NCBI GenBank assembly: GCA_030141605.1
Contig: JAQGDQ010000068.1
Location: 669,034-733,033 of the forward strand
Origin: Tubiluchus corallicola
Taxonomy: Eukaryota > Priapulida > Priapulimorpha > Priapulimorphida > Tubiluchidae
Reading direction: 5' to 3'
DNA: 64,000 bases
In this document: piece after piece, positions 1 through 13,600 of the stretch
Numbering within the stretch: the first letter of the stretch is position 1
How the letters are laid out: each line of letters starts with the position of its first letter
Made by a program: the position numbers and the translations under genes
Notes under the pieces: generated by a model
Seen by the model: only the letters and a program-made list of their open reading frames with translations
What the model was told of the DNA's origin: nothing
Databases searched by the model: none

Positions 1-3000
1 TTGCCAAACTGCCGAGTGCTGATGGTTGCATACGAAACGTTTCTTAGTGACTGGGGACAGAGATGTCCATACGAAACAGAAAAGTTAGTCTGTTTTCATA
101 CAACAATTATAGTCAGTGTTGTTTGTTGGAAATAACAGATATTGCAGCATTATTGTCTATATCGTTAGACTGTGTTGACATACAAGAGTAAACTGGATCA
201 AATGGATTTTGCATAGAGCTCTTCAGCTTTTTCATAGGAAGTGCTCCTTTTTAACTCTTGATTAAAATCTTGAATCCATTGAGCATCTAGCCTTTTTGTT
301 AGTACAACCAAAGCTGCTCCACCTAGAAGAAAATCCAACTTAAAATTCTTTGTTTGTTCATTTGCTTCACTGGTCTGTTAGTAACACTACTTGCCTGGTT
401 GTCTGTCCTGCAGCTTGCCTATCAGTTTGTGTACTTATTTATTTACTGATTTGAATGTGAAGAAAAAAAGTTATTGCAGAGATAAAACTAAAGAGGTGCA
501 TTTATTAAGCACCCGGGGTGTTTCTTTGTGTACGCAGTTGTTGCTGCCTTTCAGACAATGTTATTCAAGAAACAAATAATTATTAGGTTGTTTTGTCTTA
601 GACGATCAATACATCAACGCAGTGTGGAACTCTTGCGGAAACTGAAGAAAGCTGGAGTAGGCGATAGACCTGTTATATTTGTAACGCATTCTATGGGAGG
701 TACACAAGTTTTATTCAGTTTTCAATTTGCACTCAAGCTTGTATTATTATGCCAGATTTCAAAGTTTTGTCAGGGACACTACCTTTTCAGTGCTTCTAAT
801 CATTTCTTTAACAGTTATTTAGGTCTTCATCCAATGGTTCTAGGCCTTACACGGTACATTTTCATATCTCCCCAAGGACTAGATATAGATCAGTCAAGTA
901 ATGCAACTATTAAATAACAAAACTTAAAATGATGATTTTTTTTTAATTTGTTAAGAGTGGTTCTGAACCTATTTCGTATTTTTCAATTTTAAACGAATCC
1001 AATGATTGTCGAAGGTCTGTTATAATGAAACTTTAGCAGTAGAAGATATATAACAATATGGAGTAAGTAATACTGCTGCTCAGTTACTTATTTTGTAATT
1101 TAATTGAAAGGCTGAAAACAAGCTCAAAATATTTTGAGAAATCTGTTTCCAATTATCAAGTCCATATTTTAAACACCTAGTGCTCATTGAAGTTGAACAC
1201 TTGTAAAAAAGTCAAAGAACGTACGTATATTCTTTGTCTCACATCACTGTAGTCTGTAATGCTTGCTAAGTTAAGTCATGTAAAATTAGATATTTGTTGT
1301 TTTTAACTGTATTGAGTTAGTATTTACTGTTTTAGGTTTGATTGTTAAACAAATGCTGGTTGGTGCCATGGTGGATCTAAACCATGAAAAAATCTTCCTA
1401 AACACAAAAGGAGTAGTGTTTTACAGCACGCCTCATCGTGGTTCCTCCCTAGCCACTATTTCCAATCAGGCCAAGTACATCTTGTTTCCGTCAGTTGAGG
1501 TCAAAGAACTTAAAAGTGGTATGTTATGGAAACACGTATTGTTAATATTATGCAGCACATTGCTGATATCAATGTCATAAAGCTGCCTGTCAAACAATGG
1601 AGGAGTGTTAGACTTTCTTCATATGGCACAGAGCCAGTGGGTGTATAGCAGTGATTGGGGTAATCAGGCAGTATTACTAATACCAACAAATTCAAGAGAA
1701 CTTTGATTCATAGTTAGTGATTTTTCATAACGATGATTCATAGTGAATTAAAATGTTAACTTTAATTGTGATGCCCGTTGTTCATACTCCCAACACCACT
1801 TGCTAGTTTTGGAATTGGTAAAAGCAAGCAGTAAAGATACAAACAAAACAATGTACAAGCCTCCTGACAAGTCCTTGAGAAAACTAGAGTACTAAGGTCA
1901 ACATTTTAGAAACTAACATTTAGCAATATTTAAGATTTTATATAACAAGCTGTCTGTTTTATTTGACATTTCAGATAGTGAACCATTGAAAAGACTTCAC
2001 ACAAGTTTCGTCAACATAGCAAAAACACGTGGTATTTCATGTCTCAGCATTGGTGAGAATAGAAAGAGTTCTGTAGGTCTACCATTCCAGCTACACATAG
2101 TACCACCTTATTCAGCAGGTTTGTCTACCTAGTACTTTGTTAGTTGTTGCCAGATTCAAAAAATTTGAGTTTGAAAATACCTAAAAAATTACCTTAAACA
2201 GTTATTTTGCATACGAATAACGGGGCGCATTTTACGTTAATGTTTTTTAATGGAAGTCAGGATCATTTTTCATATATTACCCCATTTTCAAGTGTGGTAA
2301 AAAGTGTACATATTAACACCAATAATGCTGTAAAATTGTTTCTGATAATTAAATAATAGATTAAAATCTTAATTAACGACGGGCGAGCCAAACTAGTGAT
2401 GACATCACAAACTAACGTAATTTTTAGCATGAAAAATATTCCACGAGCATGTTGCACCTGTTTGTAAAAGCGAAAATTGAAGTACAGTGCTATTGTAAGA
2501 GATTCAGTGTGTTGTAATAAAACTCGGCAGGTTTTAAGATAAAAATTCATATTTCAAATTTTCCGCTGTACTCATTCATGAGCTGTGGAACGTGTGCAGT
2601 ACATCAGAAATGAACACATCTGAACTGAGAGGTGCAGCACCTATTTTTTGTACAACAATTTCGGAAATGAAGGCGCTAGTGCCCGTCTAATTAGCGATAG
2701 ATGAAATGTGTATAACAGTGAAGAACTAGTGGTGCAAACATGAAATCGCGTCTGTGTGGTAATAATTGTTTTACACAAGTCAGTCTTTAAAAAAATAGGA
2801 TGTTTCCTTTCAATATTTTAAAAAATAGGTTGTTTTGACCAACAGTTTAACTTTGGGTCAGTTTTGCTTTAAGTGTGTCTATGCTCTTGCTAGTAGCAGG
2901 ACATCGGTTGTATTTTCTTAATCGATTATTTGGGTTCCACACCTTTCCAGGCCCTTTTCTAGTATTTTATGAGAAAGGCAGGTGCAGGTGAAAACTGTGT

Positions 3001-3696
3001 GCGTTCTTATGACAAACTTTTGTGTCTAACCAGCAGCATTAGCATACTATGTTATTGCACAAAGATAGTGCCATATTACTTGATATTATGCCAGTAACAT
3101 CAACTTTTCATGTACCTTTTGTGGATTTTTTGAAAAATAAGTTGAAATTATTATTGGCAATAATAATAATATTTTCAGTTTACATCGACAGCTGAAAAAA
3201 TAATCAATGACAGGAAATAATCAATAATCTGTGATAGGAAATAAAAGCCCATATTGTTTAATCAATCATAATTTAATCAATCATGTCTTTATGCATGTGA
3301 GTACAGGCATGTAGTTGTACCTTTATTTTTTATGTTTCAGAAAATGTTTTCTCAAGTTTTGTCACTGTGAAACATTTGGTGTTGTGTGTTGTGTTTATTA
3401 GCTCATCAATAGCCCTTAAATATATTTGATCACATTTTATAACATATTTAAATTTTGAAAACTGTTATGACTTTAAACTTTATGTTTTAGATGCAGGCAT
3501 TGGAGATTTTCACCTGGTTGATGCTGATCACCTGTATGTTTGCAAACCATCTTCAGCAAAGTCAAAATCTTACACACTTCTTCTAGATTTTGTACTTAGT
3601 CTTATTCCTGTAGAGCGGATTGGCCATTTTGTACAGGCAAGCACTCCACCAGATCCGGATCAACTTTTACTAGAATTTTTTCACATAGTAACTTAA
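1..3696 (+). CDS. SERAC1: SERAC1-like serine hydrolase, C-terminal half (5 exons, 5' end outside window)
   Basis: Exons 1-83, 602-699, 1336-1518, 1975-2118 and 3491-3696 (stop TAA 3694-3696) join in phase to 714 nt (237 codons plus stop); every intron is GT-AG. The first exon reads [18 protein letters not shown], matching the region of human SERAC1 just before the lipase motif. Exon 2 contains GVGDRP and THSMGG, the hydrolase elbow with the catalytic serine, and exon 3 continues GLIVKQM and YSTPHRGS. The last exon has [12 protein letters not shown], which supplies the likely catalytic Asp/His region. In vertebrates SERAC1 remodels phosphatidylglycerol at ER-mitochondria contacts and affects cholesterol trafficking; the same role here is inference from family. 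The N-terminal part lies to the left of position 1. The gene ends 3.8 kb from the convergent laminin gene. No obvious AATAAA follows the stop closely. Confidence 0.93.
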
Positions 3697-4397
3697 ATGC
3701 AATAAGGTTGTGTCAGGTATTCTCTAAAAGAAACAACTTCACTCAGGTATACTTTAATAATCAGGTAAATTTTGCTTAGTATTAATGTTTTTTGAAGATA
3801 ATATATGCTTTTAAAAAGTTTAAATACTAGTTTTCTAGTTTTTTATAAGTATCATTTTTGATAATCTTGGCATAACTAAGTATAATGTACAAAGTCAACT
3901 GCATGTTACTATAACTGACATGTTGTAATTAGTATTATGTGTGTGTGAAATCAAAGTATGTAGTGTGATTACTCAATTATAATCCAACAATTCATGAAAA
4001 AAACATATTTTCAAGGTACAACATTCTTGATATTATATACTATTTGAGTTTGTAATTGTCGTGTAACATATACATAAAGCACAGTCTAAGCACAAATTGT
4101 AATCTATACTACCTAGCAGTTATTGTGAAACAATATATTTTAGTAGTGCTAGTTGAATATTCACAATTTTATGCATATTACTTTTGAATGCACTTCTTTC
4201 TCTTTCCCTCTCCCTCCCTCTCTTCATTCCCTATCTCGCTTTCTTGCTTTCTCTCCCCTTCTCTCTCTCTCTCTCTCTCTCTCTCGCTCTCGCTCTCCCT
4301 CCCTCTCTTCATTCCCTATCTCGCTTTCTTGCTTTCTCTCCCCTTCTCTCTCTCTCTCTCTCGCTCTCGCTCTCTCGCTCTCCCTCTCCCTCTCCCT

Positions 4398-4440
<43 letters not shown>

Positions 4441-6357
4441 CATTCTAATTCTTTCAGCTTTGCTCTGTGAAATATAACATTAAAAGCATCCATATCTAAT
4501 TAGAGCAGAGTATTTTTCTTTGTTGATGTCAAATCACTCAAAAAAAGAAGTTTTGCCACCAAAACAATACTTAGTGTCCAAAGATGGGTCATACCTAGGA
4601 TGGAAATCAGTTTTACGAAAAACACAATTATATAAAAAACGTGCATCTCGAGAACTAGCATGGTACATACATTTTGCTCTCTTATTATCAGAAGGATTTA
4701 ATAAGCAGCTAAATCTTAATTTACCACACATGTAAATGAATTATACAGTATAAACTTTAAACCTACGTTATGATGGATTCATTGTTTTTAAGCAATTTAA
4801 AGGTGATAATGTAAATACTGATAAAGTTTGCCAGGACTGTTAGTGTGTCAGCTTTTAGTAACAGTTTTGCTTTGCTATAGGTGGTAAACTTCAGTAAAGC
4901 AAAGCATAATTGCTATTGTTTTATTTACCAAGAGTGAAGCATGAAAGGTAAGTATTAAAATGCCAACAAAACAAGCCTTGTTAACATTACTGTATATGGG
5001 AAACTTTAGTTTTCACACTCTTGCCTGACTATGTATTATACAGAGGAAAACAAAGTAGTGCAATTGTCTACACAATTATTAACACATGAAAAACATCTTA
5101 TGTGGTTGAGATGAGGCGCGAGGTCTAGCGGTAGTGAGTGGATGGATGAACTGCTTCAATTCTTGTTCTGGACGGTGATTCGCCATGCCGTTATGACTGT
5201 TTGTCTCTCAGAGAGAATAAAGTAAGCTACATGTATTTTACAGTAAGAATTACAGAGAGGTTTACAAAGTTGTGAATAAGGAGAAATATTATATTTATTT
5301 TATTAATTACGTAGTGATCACGTAAAATAATAGAAAAACGAACACTTATTATAAATGTTAGCACAATAGCACTAAAGACATGCTATAGCTATAGTTTTTA
5401 ACACACAAAATATAGTCACTATTCACATGGTTTTGTATCAAAAATTCTGGATGCAAATCATGTGGTGAAATTGGTAAATGAACCATTATATAAGCAAAGA
5501 TTATTCTATCACAGTATTTTACACCTTTCAAAATAGTTTTGATCATCCTCGCAATAATAATTTTAAAATTGCCAGAGAATGAATAGTACTTTGTGAACAT
5601 CCATTGCTATAGAGCTAAAAACTGTCCATGAAGTTTTAAATAACAAAACTGATGTCATATTGGAACATTCTGACTTTTTTACTTATTTGCACCCAGTTTG
5701 TACTCACATGAGTATTCTGTTTTGTCAATGGTAAGCAACTGCTATATAACATGAGTTTCATCTTGGTCTCTGACTTTTGCTTTTACCAAAATGCAGTTTG
5801 GCCAGCATTATTATCAAGTTGGCAAAGCAATTGTAAGTTATTCTGCTTTCAGTCACATCAGCTCAGGAATGACCATCATGAATTAGTAATAGTCTACTCT
5901 GACTCGTTATCACCGAAGAAGAAAGGCAGTTCTGCTCGCAGATAAGGCATTTCATATAGTACCCTTCACAAAAAAGTCGTTCCTCGTTGGCTTGTGGCAC
6001 CTTCAATATTAAATCTATCTCATGAAACATTTAGAGCTGGCATTATCATCAGAGTCAAACAGTAGTCCAATGAACTGGTGTCAATCATGGTGTTTGGCAG
6101 ATAGCGGATAATGGTTGCCGTTGTACAGCATCTAATAACCACAGTAATTCAGTCTCCAGGTTCTTGACTGTATTTACTAAAGCCTGTATATCTTGACTTT
6201 GTGTTATATGTTCTTGAAGAAGATCTGAAATTCAATTATAAGATGAATGCATCAATTGTACCCAATTTAAATCGACGTTCATTACAAACAACAAGTAGCA
6301 AGCAGCATAAAATTGAAGTGCTTTCAAAGCTCACAATTCATTATTATGATAGCATAA
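3697..6357. other. Intergenic region between SERAC1 and a TIR element
   Basis: This region holds the SERAC1 3' UTR and an AT-rich spacer. Apart from the CT-rich simple repeat at 4190-4438, nothing is recognisable. A stretch open on both strands (about 4520-4735) has no recognisable motif and no splice or promoter context. Confidence 0.6.
4190..4438. repeat. (CT)n / CCCTCT low-complexity tract
   Basis: About 250 bp of almost pure pyrimidine on the plus strand. (CT)n runs alternate with CCCTCTCC and CTCGCTCT variants. A block of about 80 bp containing TTCATTCCCTATCTCGC is present twice in tandem, so the tract has both microsatellite and minisatellite structure. The Ser/Leu-rich open frames across it are artefacts of the repeat. 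Confidence 0.97.
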
Positions 6358-6360
6358 TAA

Positions 6361-7197
6361 CTAGAGGCCAGAGCAGCGTAATTTCAGCTGAGCTCCAGCC
6401 GGTTTATTTCTACAGTCAATCTAGCCGATAAAAAACCCTGCTTTAGTCGCGCCAACTGCTCAGTGATGGGAGTGGAGCTAGCCGACATTATCGCAGGCTG
6501 CAAAGATTTTTGCTCTTGCGAACAAGCCACTGGCACAGCAGTGTCTAGTTTTTTGCTGGATTACTGCTGTGTTTACCTGTCTTGAGGGTAGATTTCTTTC
6601 ATTTTAGAATTCTGCCTGCCCAATGTCTACAATTGATGTAACAGGCTTATGATGATGAAATCACTAGTCGAAATATGGCAAACACATCGCAGACTCGCAG
6701 TCAGATTGTGCATATGGTGGCAGATACACTAAACTTTAGAAATTTTTGAACGAGAAAGCAGTCAATTCAAAATTAAATACACAAACACAGTCAAACAGGC
6801 AACGTGAGTCACACGTATGGGGTCATTTTGGTGTTTTGGTATTGATTCGTCAGTAATCAAAATAAGCCTTGCCAAGAGTTAGATTTAAATTATATTTGCA
6901 GTAAATCCATTGCTTTTTTATTATAATAAAAAATTGACCTCTAATATATTATTTGAATTTGTACACCAGCCTTTTTCTGAGCAACACGAATTATTTAAAA
7001 AAATTGTCTCAATAATTTAACAGTTAACTAACAATTTATCATTTATTTAGTTAACAAAAGTTTGCAGCTTTAAGTGACTTAACTGATTTTTTTCTTTAAG
7101 CAGCTCAGCTGAAAAGTCAGCCAACTTCACCCGAGCTAGCTGATTTACCGTGTGAGTCAGCTGATGTAGTAGCAACTGACTCAGCTTCGGCCTCTAG
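6361..7197. mobile_element. Candidate non-autonomous TIR DNA transposon (MITE-like)
   Basis: The left end starts CTAGAGGCC and the right end finishes GGCCTCTAG, an inverted terminal match of nine bases that extends imperfectly inward. Both ends are flanked directly by TAA (6358-6360 and 7198-7200), a plausible 3-bp target-site duplication of the type made by PIF/Harbinger elements. The interior is about 0.84 kb with no transposase frame, so a non-autonomous element fits. It lies in the 3' flank of the laminin gene. A chance inverted match cannot be excluded, because short TIRs and TAA are both cheap in AT-rich DNA. Confidence 0.45.
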
Positions 7198-7533
7198 TAA
7201 TCACACATGCCGTCTCAGAACAAACTTAAGTTACGTTACTACCATGGCAGACAAGTGAACATGCGTAGTTCACTTATTTGTTCATTTCCTGTTATCAGGC
7301 AGCAAAATTTAGCATGAAGGCAAGAGTAGACTCAGGATAGTGACATCAGTACATTATATTTCTTTTAACATCTTGGAACTAAGATCCTTTACTCCTAGGA
7401 TTTTGCCAATAGTTTTCTAATGGAAGAACTCAAACGGTGAATATATCAGTGATTTATAAATAAATAACATCCGGAGAATGTGGACGACAGCATCTTTGGT
7501 AGTAGATGAGATAACAATGAAAAGATTGGTTTG

Positions 7534-10500
7534 TTACCCTAGCCTACCTTGTAAATTTTCCATTTCTTCTATATTTTGCAGATCTGTGCGAAGTTCATTT
7601 GTAAGTGATGTTAAAGTGTCAACTTGCAACTGAGTCAATTCAATGTCCGTGTTGCGCCTAGCCGACCCTCGCCCAACCACACCAATTTCACTGAGAGTAG
7701 TGTTATGAATCTGCAAACAAAGTTCATTTGTACTTTAGCAATGGTATACTTGGGTAGTAAATATTATAGTCTACATCAATAGCCTATCACCATCCAAGGT
7801 CACTGTTATTGTGATTTTTATTACTACTAATGGCTGCATGAATTCTTGTAATGTCTAAATAGTACTAAAAGGCATCTAAATGGTTTACCACCAAATAATA
7901 AGAATCATATGATCTGTGTCTGACTGCCAATAGGTAGCCTTTTATATTTTTCTGTGTACTTCTTTGAAGATATACAATACATGCATACACTGTGTTTTAT
8001 TGAATAAAACTGCTGGCTAGCAAAACCGCTATGTAGAATTTGATTTGATTTGATTGATATTTGCTTCTGATTTAATAACTGAATTACAGTTAACAATAAA
8101 ATACATTTTAAATCAGGTGGCAATGAAAAACAATGCTGGAAGATTAAAAGACATAATACAACACATTTTTGCTATGAAAGATAGCAAATTGCTACAGGGT
8201 TGCCGCATTTCAGTCAAACAAGCTTAAACCTCTACCGTTTCAATGCAAGCACAGTGTAACACAAGCTTAATTGATATAAACTAGCATTTGCAGCTTACCA
8301 AGACTGTGCGGACAGATAACTCCAATGCCACATCACTATCACTTTGTAATTGTATAGCTCTCAATTGAGAGGTATCAATGCAAATATCTATGTCATTAAC
8401 ATCTCTTGAAATGCGACGCAACAATGCCTGGACTTCTTCGCCGAGGAGAACTGCACGGCTTACAATATTGTTAATCTATAAAAAAGTTAAAAGCACACAT
8501 CGAATGACTAGAGTTTAGAAAACTACTGCTTATAAACAGCAAATTGCACTGTATGCAAAAACCTACATTCCTTAACATTCCAATACATTACTTAATATAT
8601 TTCAGTTTTAATGGACATACGTATCTGCTTTAAAGACCTTTACTATTGAATACATTTTTTGTACACAAAATTTACTTAATCTCTTACTTTGTGTAAATGA
8701 AAATATCATCCTCGATTATTTCAGTTTACTCAGTCCCTAGGTTTGCTTTGTATAAGGACCCACTTAGTCTAAAGAACGTCATCACACACTAATTTTTCCA
8801 TACTGTGCTGCTATTCAATACGGAATAACTTGATCCAGCTTATCAGTTCAGGACTCAAGTGCTATTCCTAGGTTTGTTAGTTTTGAACTATATGTAATAA
8901 GCTATTTTATAGTTTCGTTGTGCGCTCATGCAGTTGCTGCAGATCAACGGTTAAGTGAACCCATGCAACGCATCTTAACTACAAAAGTCACATGATATGT
9001 GGGTAAAAGCAAAGGCGTTTGCTGCATCAGTTCAGTTGCTTTGCGTGGACTTTAGTTAATTATGCATTAGTCTGTACGTAGAGTGATTTACTAGCTGGAT
9101 CTTGCTTGAGAACAAGAAAAAGTGAACTAGGTAAGGTGCTAACTGTTAATATTACAGTTTTGTCTGGTTGTCTGTTATATAGTTCACTTAACCTTTGATC
9201 TTTTCATGATCATCGTCAATCGTCGGAACTGTGAAAAGGCTTATTGCTTATTAGTAGTAGCTTAAAATTTTAAAAATGTTCACATTTAAAATTTGATGAG
9301 TGCAACTGCCAGGATCGTGTATGATTGCCAAATATACAACATTCACAACATTCTTATGTGTTTTCGAGATTTTAAATTTTGAATTTTACCTCAAATGCCT
9401 CAAATTTTTTAATTTTTTTACATACTCTCTAAAATCATAAGCACAAAACTTATAGCCCTTATAAATAAGAAAGACTTCAGCTTCCACCAAAAATGCAAAA
9501 GCTGCAAAGTTGTTTAACTCACGTCATCAACAAAGTTATTTATTTCCATAACTTCTTCTTCGATAATTTCTTTCACATCTTCAACTTTAACGAGAGCTTC
9601 AGCAACAGCATCAATATTGTCCTGAATTTCAGTCACAGACTTCAGAACAAGTTCTGAGGAATCTCTGTAAACAGTAAGCAATGAAAACTGAATTACTGAC
9701 TATGGACGAAAATAAAAGATGAGTTGGAACAACTAGAGTCACAAGTGTTCCGGATGATATCATCATAGATTAAGCTAACAAAAGAAAAGCGCTGCACATC
9801 ATCAGTGTATAAATTAGTAAAGTTGAGTTAAGAGAAATCCCTCTAAAATGGATACAATTATCTATATATGTATAACTGTGTCAAACCATAAATTGCATTT
9901 CGACTCGGCGTGCTACCATAATTAAATTTTAAGAACTTTTTTCAACAAAATTGAAAAAGTGGTAAAGCAAATTAAGTCTAAAACTACAAAACAGGATGTG
10001 CCAATTCGTAAGCAGTGAGTTTCAACAGCTTAAATTATGGTAATCAATTAAATATGTCAAAAGAATACCTCAGTGACACAATAAGTCAAACACATTATGC
10101 AGGACTCAGACAACTAAACGAAATGGTAAGGGTTTGCCATTAAGCATGGAGCTGATTAAATGAAAGTATTGGATGAAACAAAAAAGAAAGAAGGCTTTCC
10201 TTGCTTAAATAGAAGCCAGTATTGTTGTTACTTCAGTAAATAGTTATATAGGAGTCCAGAGATACAGTAAACCTTGCTTGGAGACTATCCCATTAAAATA
10301 AAAAAGTGTCTTCTTTAAACATGTATTTGCTTCAATTGAGTGAATAATAACAGTAAAATATAGCAGATCAAATGATGAACACAAGTAGTTGTATTACATA
10401 CGCAGCTTGTTTTGCAAGCAGCTCTATCTCCTGAGCTTGACCAAGGCTGTCCCGTGAATGTGCTGCCAAATCTCGGATAAGTCTGCTTGACACACTTGTC

Positions 10501-10682
10501 TCCAAGATTCTCTCTGTAACTCTGTTAACACTCTCAAGGTCAGGCAGACTGCTGTCCAGAATAGACTTGGAAAAGTTATCAGATTTTAGGATGAGAAATT
10601 CGGTCTCATTTATAGTGTCCAGCAAAGACTGAGCCCCGAGAATAGCAGTCACAGCATCAGAATGCAGTTCTTCAGCAAAATT
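7534..10682 (-). CDS. Laminin exons 20-23: C-terminal coiled coil and stop
   Basis: Exon 20 (10682-10402), exon 21 (9664-9523), exon 22 (8475-8299) and exon 23 (7710-7534) encode the rest of the coiled coil. There is a single cysteine (IDICIDTSQ). The end ELRTDLQNIEEMENLQ aligns with DIRNLEDIRKTLPSGC, the gamma1 C-terminus, but here GRLG and TAA (7536-7534) follow, so the usual terminal Gly-Cys is missing. A GTAGGC inside codon LQ-G (7547-7542) could be a splice donor leading to another terminal exon. I could not find a convincing one. Confidence 0.85.
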
Positions 10683-13600
10683 CTACAAAAATTAACTGGT
10701 AATGTAATAACATTCTACATTACTATATCTAATAATCTGCTATTACTATAATAATTCTAATATTAATAATAATATTAAATGGTAATCCAATAATTCTACA
10801 TTACTAAGAACCACGATAAGGTATTATCAGTGTATTGCTCAGTTGCATTAAAACAAATAGTGAAATGTAATGAAAATTACACAAAAGTACTGTCACATAC
10901 CTGGAATGAGTCAGCATTAAAAGCAGCAAAGTCAACAGTTTCTTGAGCATTGGTAACATTCACAAATATTTCTTGACTTTTTTCTTCTGCTGCAATAGCC
11001 TCCACTTGCTTTTCAGACAATAGATCGGCTATTTCCATCGAATCTTCCTTAATTCTTTCAACCACAGAAAGGGCATCAGCAATGTCTTGTTTAATAGTTG
11101 GAAGGGCATCAAGGTAATGGAATACAAACTCTTCCATGTTTATCAGTCTTTGTCTCTGCTGCCTATGCAGTTCAACAATTGCAGCACCTTGGTTTCTATG
11201 AGCCTGTTCCAAAGTCAAACGCTTCTGCATAGCAATGTTTACCTCACGAGTTAGTTCATCAACTGATTCACGAAGTGACTGTTGAATTTCGTCAGATTCT
11301 GATGCTTGCCTTATCATGTTTCCAATATTTAAAAAGCTAGTATTTGCTTGAGCATACGACTCATCCAACCTTACAAACTGTCGAATAAGAGTGATATTGA
11401 TATCATGAAACGGAATGGTCTGACCACTTGACAGAATCAGTTCACCATTATATCGACCTGCTGCTACAACTCCAACATTGATTTCTTCTCTTCGACGTTG
11501 AAATTCGACCAACGTGGCTGAATAATTGTTCTGCAATTGAATGAGCTCCTTGTAGCCACGTGCTGTTTTTTGCAAGAGCAAATAAGCTGCATTAGTGTCA
11601 TTGTGAAGTGCTCCTATATCATCCAATTTCTGCAAGGATTCATTAATTGACTTTTCTACAAATTCTAAACTAATGCCAATAAAATTTTGTAGCAAAGTTG
11701 TACTGGCATCATTTAAAGCAGAAAAATCATGTCCCAGTTGTTCTAGTTCCACCACAAAATTATCATAGCACTCACCACACGGCTCGCAATTGGGAAACTC
11801 GCCGAGGTAGATCACGTCAACATATTTGTATGAATCAATTTCAGGGATGCCACAATGATCACAAGTCAGACCAACAATTGACTTAGTCTTACATGGGCAT
11901 TGTCCGCTTGTTTTATTACAATTGACATAAGTTGTGCCATCATCCCTCACTGACGTGGCAGTACCATCAGAATGGCATTGACACCTTTTACAGCCAAACC
12001 GACTCAGATCCCAAAAGCCATTCTCACAAGTATCACAGCGTCTTCCAGCAGCGTGCGTGCGGCAGTTACACTGTCCTGTTAAGACATCACACTCACCCCC
12101 TCCAGGTATGCTACCTAGAGGATCACAATCGCACTTCGTGCACCCAAAGCCCGAACTGTAATTAAAAGAGTTTAAGTCGCACTGATCACAGTATGTACCG
12201 ATGACATTAGGCAAGCACTCACAAGAACCATCGATGTTATTACACTTTCCCGTAGATCCTATAGAGAGGGTGCAGTTACACGGTTGGCAGTCAACAGGAC
12301 TGATGAGGGCATTGCCAAAAAAACCCTCTGCACACACATCACACTCCTTACCTGCTGTATTCTCTCTACAGTTGATGCAAACTCCAGTTGTAGAGTTGCA
12401 AGTATCTGCTCTTCGATTGCAAGCGCACTCACGACACATACCACCATTCTGGAAAGCATCTTCTGGAAAACCGTACCAATCTACAATGCAAAATTCGCAC
12501 CTGGACCCACCATGCCCAAAGCTGCAGTCATCACATACTGGTTCGCTGCCAATCAAAGAACATGTAGATGCAAAGACATTGATATCCATATCCGGAATGC
12601 TTCCAGGACACATACACGGTTTGCAGTCATCGGGTGTGCCACCAGTTGCATCACCATAATAGCCATCAGAACAGACTTCACAAGAATCACCAGCTGTATT
12701 ATGCTCACAAATGCACACCCCCGTTTTTGGGTCACAGGGACTCACTGTGTGATTATTACAGAAACAAGCTGTGCACTCCAAGTACACAGATCCATCAGGC
12801 ACAACTCTTGTAAAGCTAGATGAACACATTTCGCAAGAGTTACCATCATACTCGTCAGGACAAATGCATAACTCAACAGTGTTAACTATCACATTACTCA
12901 TGTCGTCATCAGCTGATGCTAGTTGCAATTCAACAAACCACAAGTCAGTGTGAGAACCAATCAAAGAACTGTACCTTGCTCTGATGCGAATTGCTGTAAT
13001 GTTTGTTAGCACCTCTAAAAACTCTTCCTGTGTCGCTTGTGAAGCACGAGAAGAAAGATTTCCAGAATTCCAAGATACTTCATTTAATCGAACAGTATAG
13101 TTGTGTCGTTGAAAAGGAGGTGGCGTAGGAAGATTTGTAGAAATCATTCGATTTTCTGTTCCCACTATAATGACATCTGCATATCTGGAAGTAAATGTAA
13201 TCTCTCTAGGTGTGGCATCTGGGTCTATTTTGGCAGGGTCTGACTGACTTAGGGCAAACATAAGAACATGGCCATATGCTGAACGTTCGTTACCAAGATA
13301 ATCTGACGGTGCTGTGTAGTACATCTCCTGTGCTGTGTCAGCCACTGTGATTCTGCTCACAAGGCTAAAAATAAAGATATTGGAGATATTAAATAATTAA
13401 ACTTAAGGTTGTTATTTGTTCACATACTATTATTATTAAGTTCAATAAGTTTCTACAATCTATTAGCTGTTTAAAATGCTTCACAAGATTAAAACAGTTT
13501 AATAAGTACTAAAAAGCATTTGAATCGTTACATGTTCTTAACAACTATAAAAAGTACACTTACTGGATGTAAGTTTCACTAATGAAAGGCTCATGAGTTG

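Noticed and set aside
4153-4477. Three overlapping Ser/Leu-rich open frames
   Set aside because: Translation of the (CT)n tract in three frames.
4520-4735. Region open on both strands (71 and 65 codons)
   Set aside because: No recognisable motif, no splice or promoter context, and SERAC1 already ends at 3696.
5104-5225. tRNA-like or SINE-like head (GGTCTAGCGGTAGTGAG...GGTGATTCGCC)
   Set aside because: The A-box has an extra base, the B-box match is poor, no cloverleaf can be drawn and no second copy was seen in the window.
11698-12953. Several plus-strand open frames of 60-179 codons
   Set aside because: They lie exactly antisense to laminin exon 19 and reflect its codon composition; the minus-strand frame is clearly the coding one.
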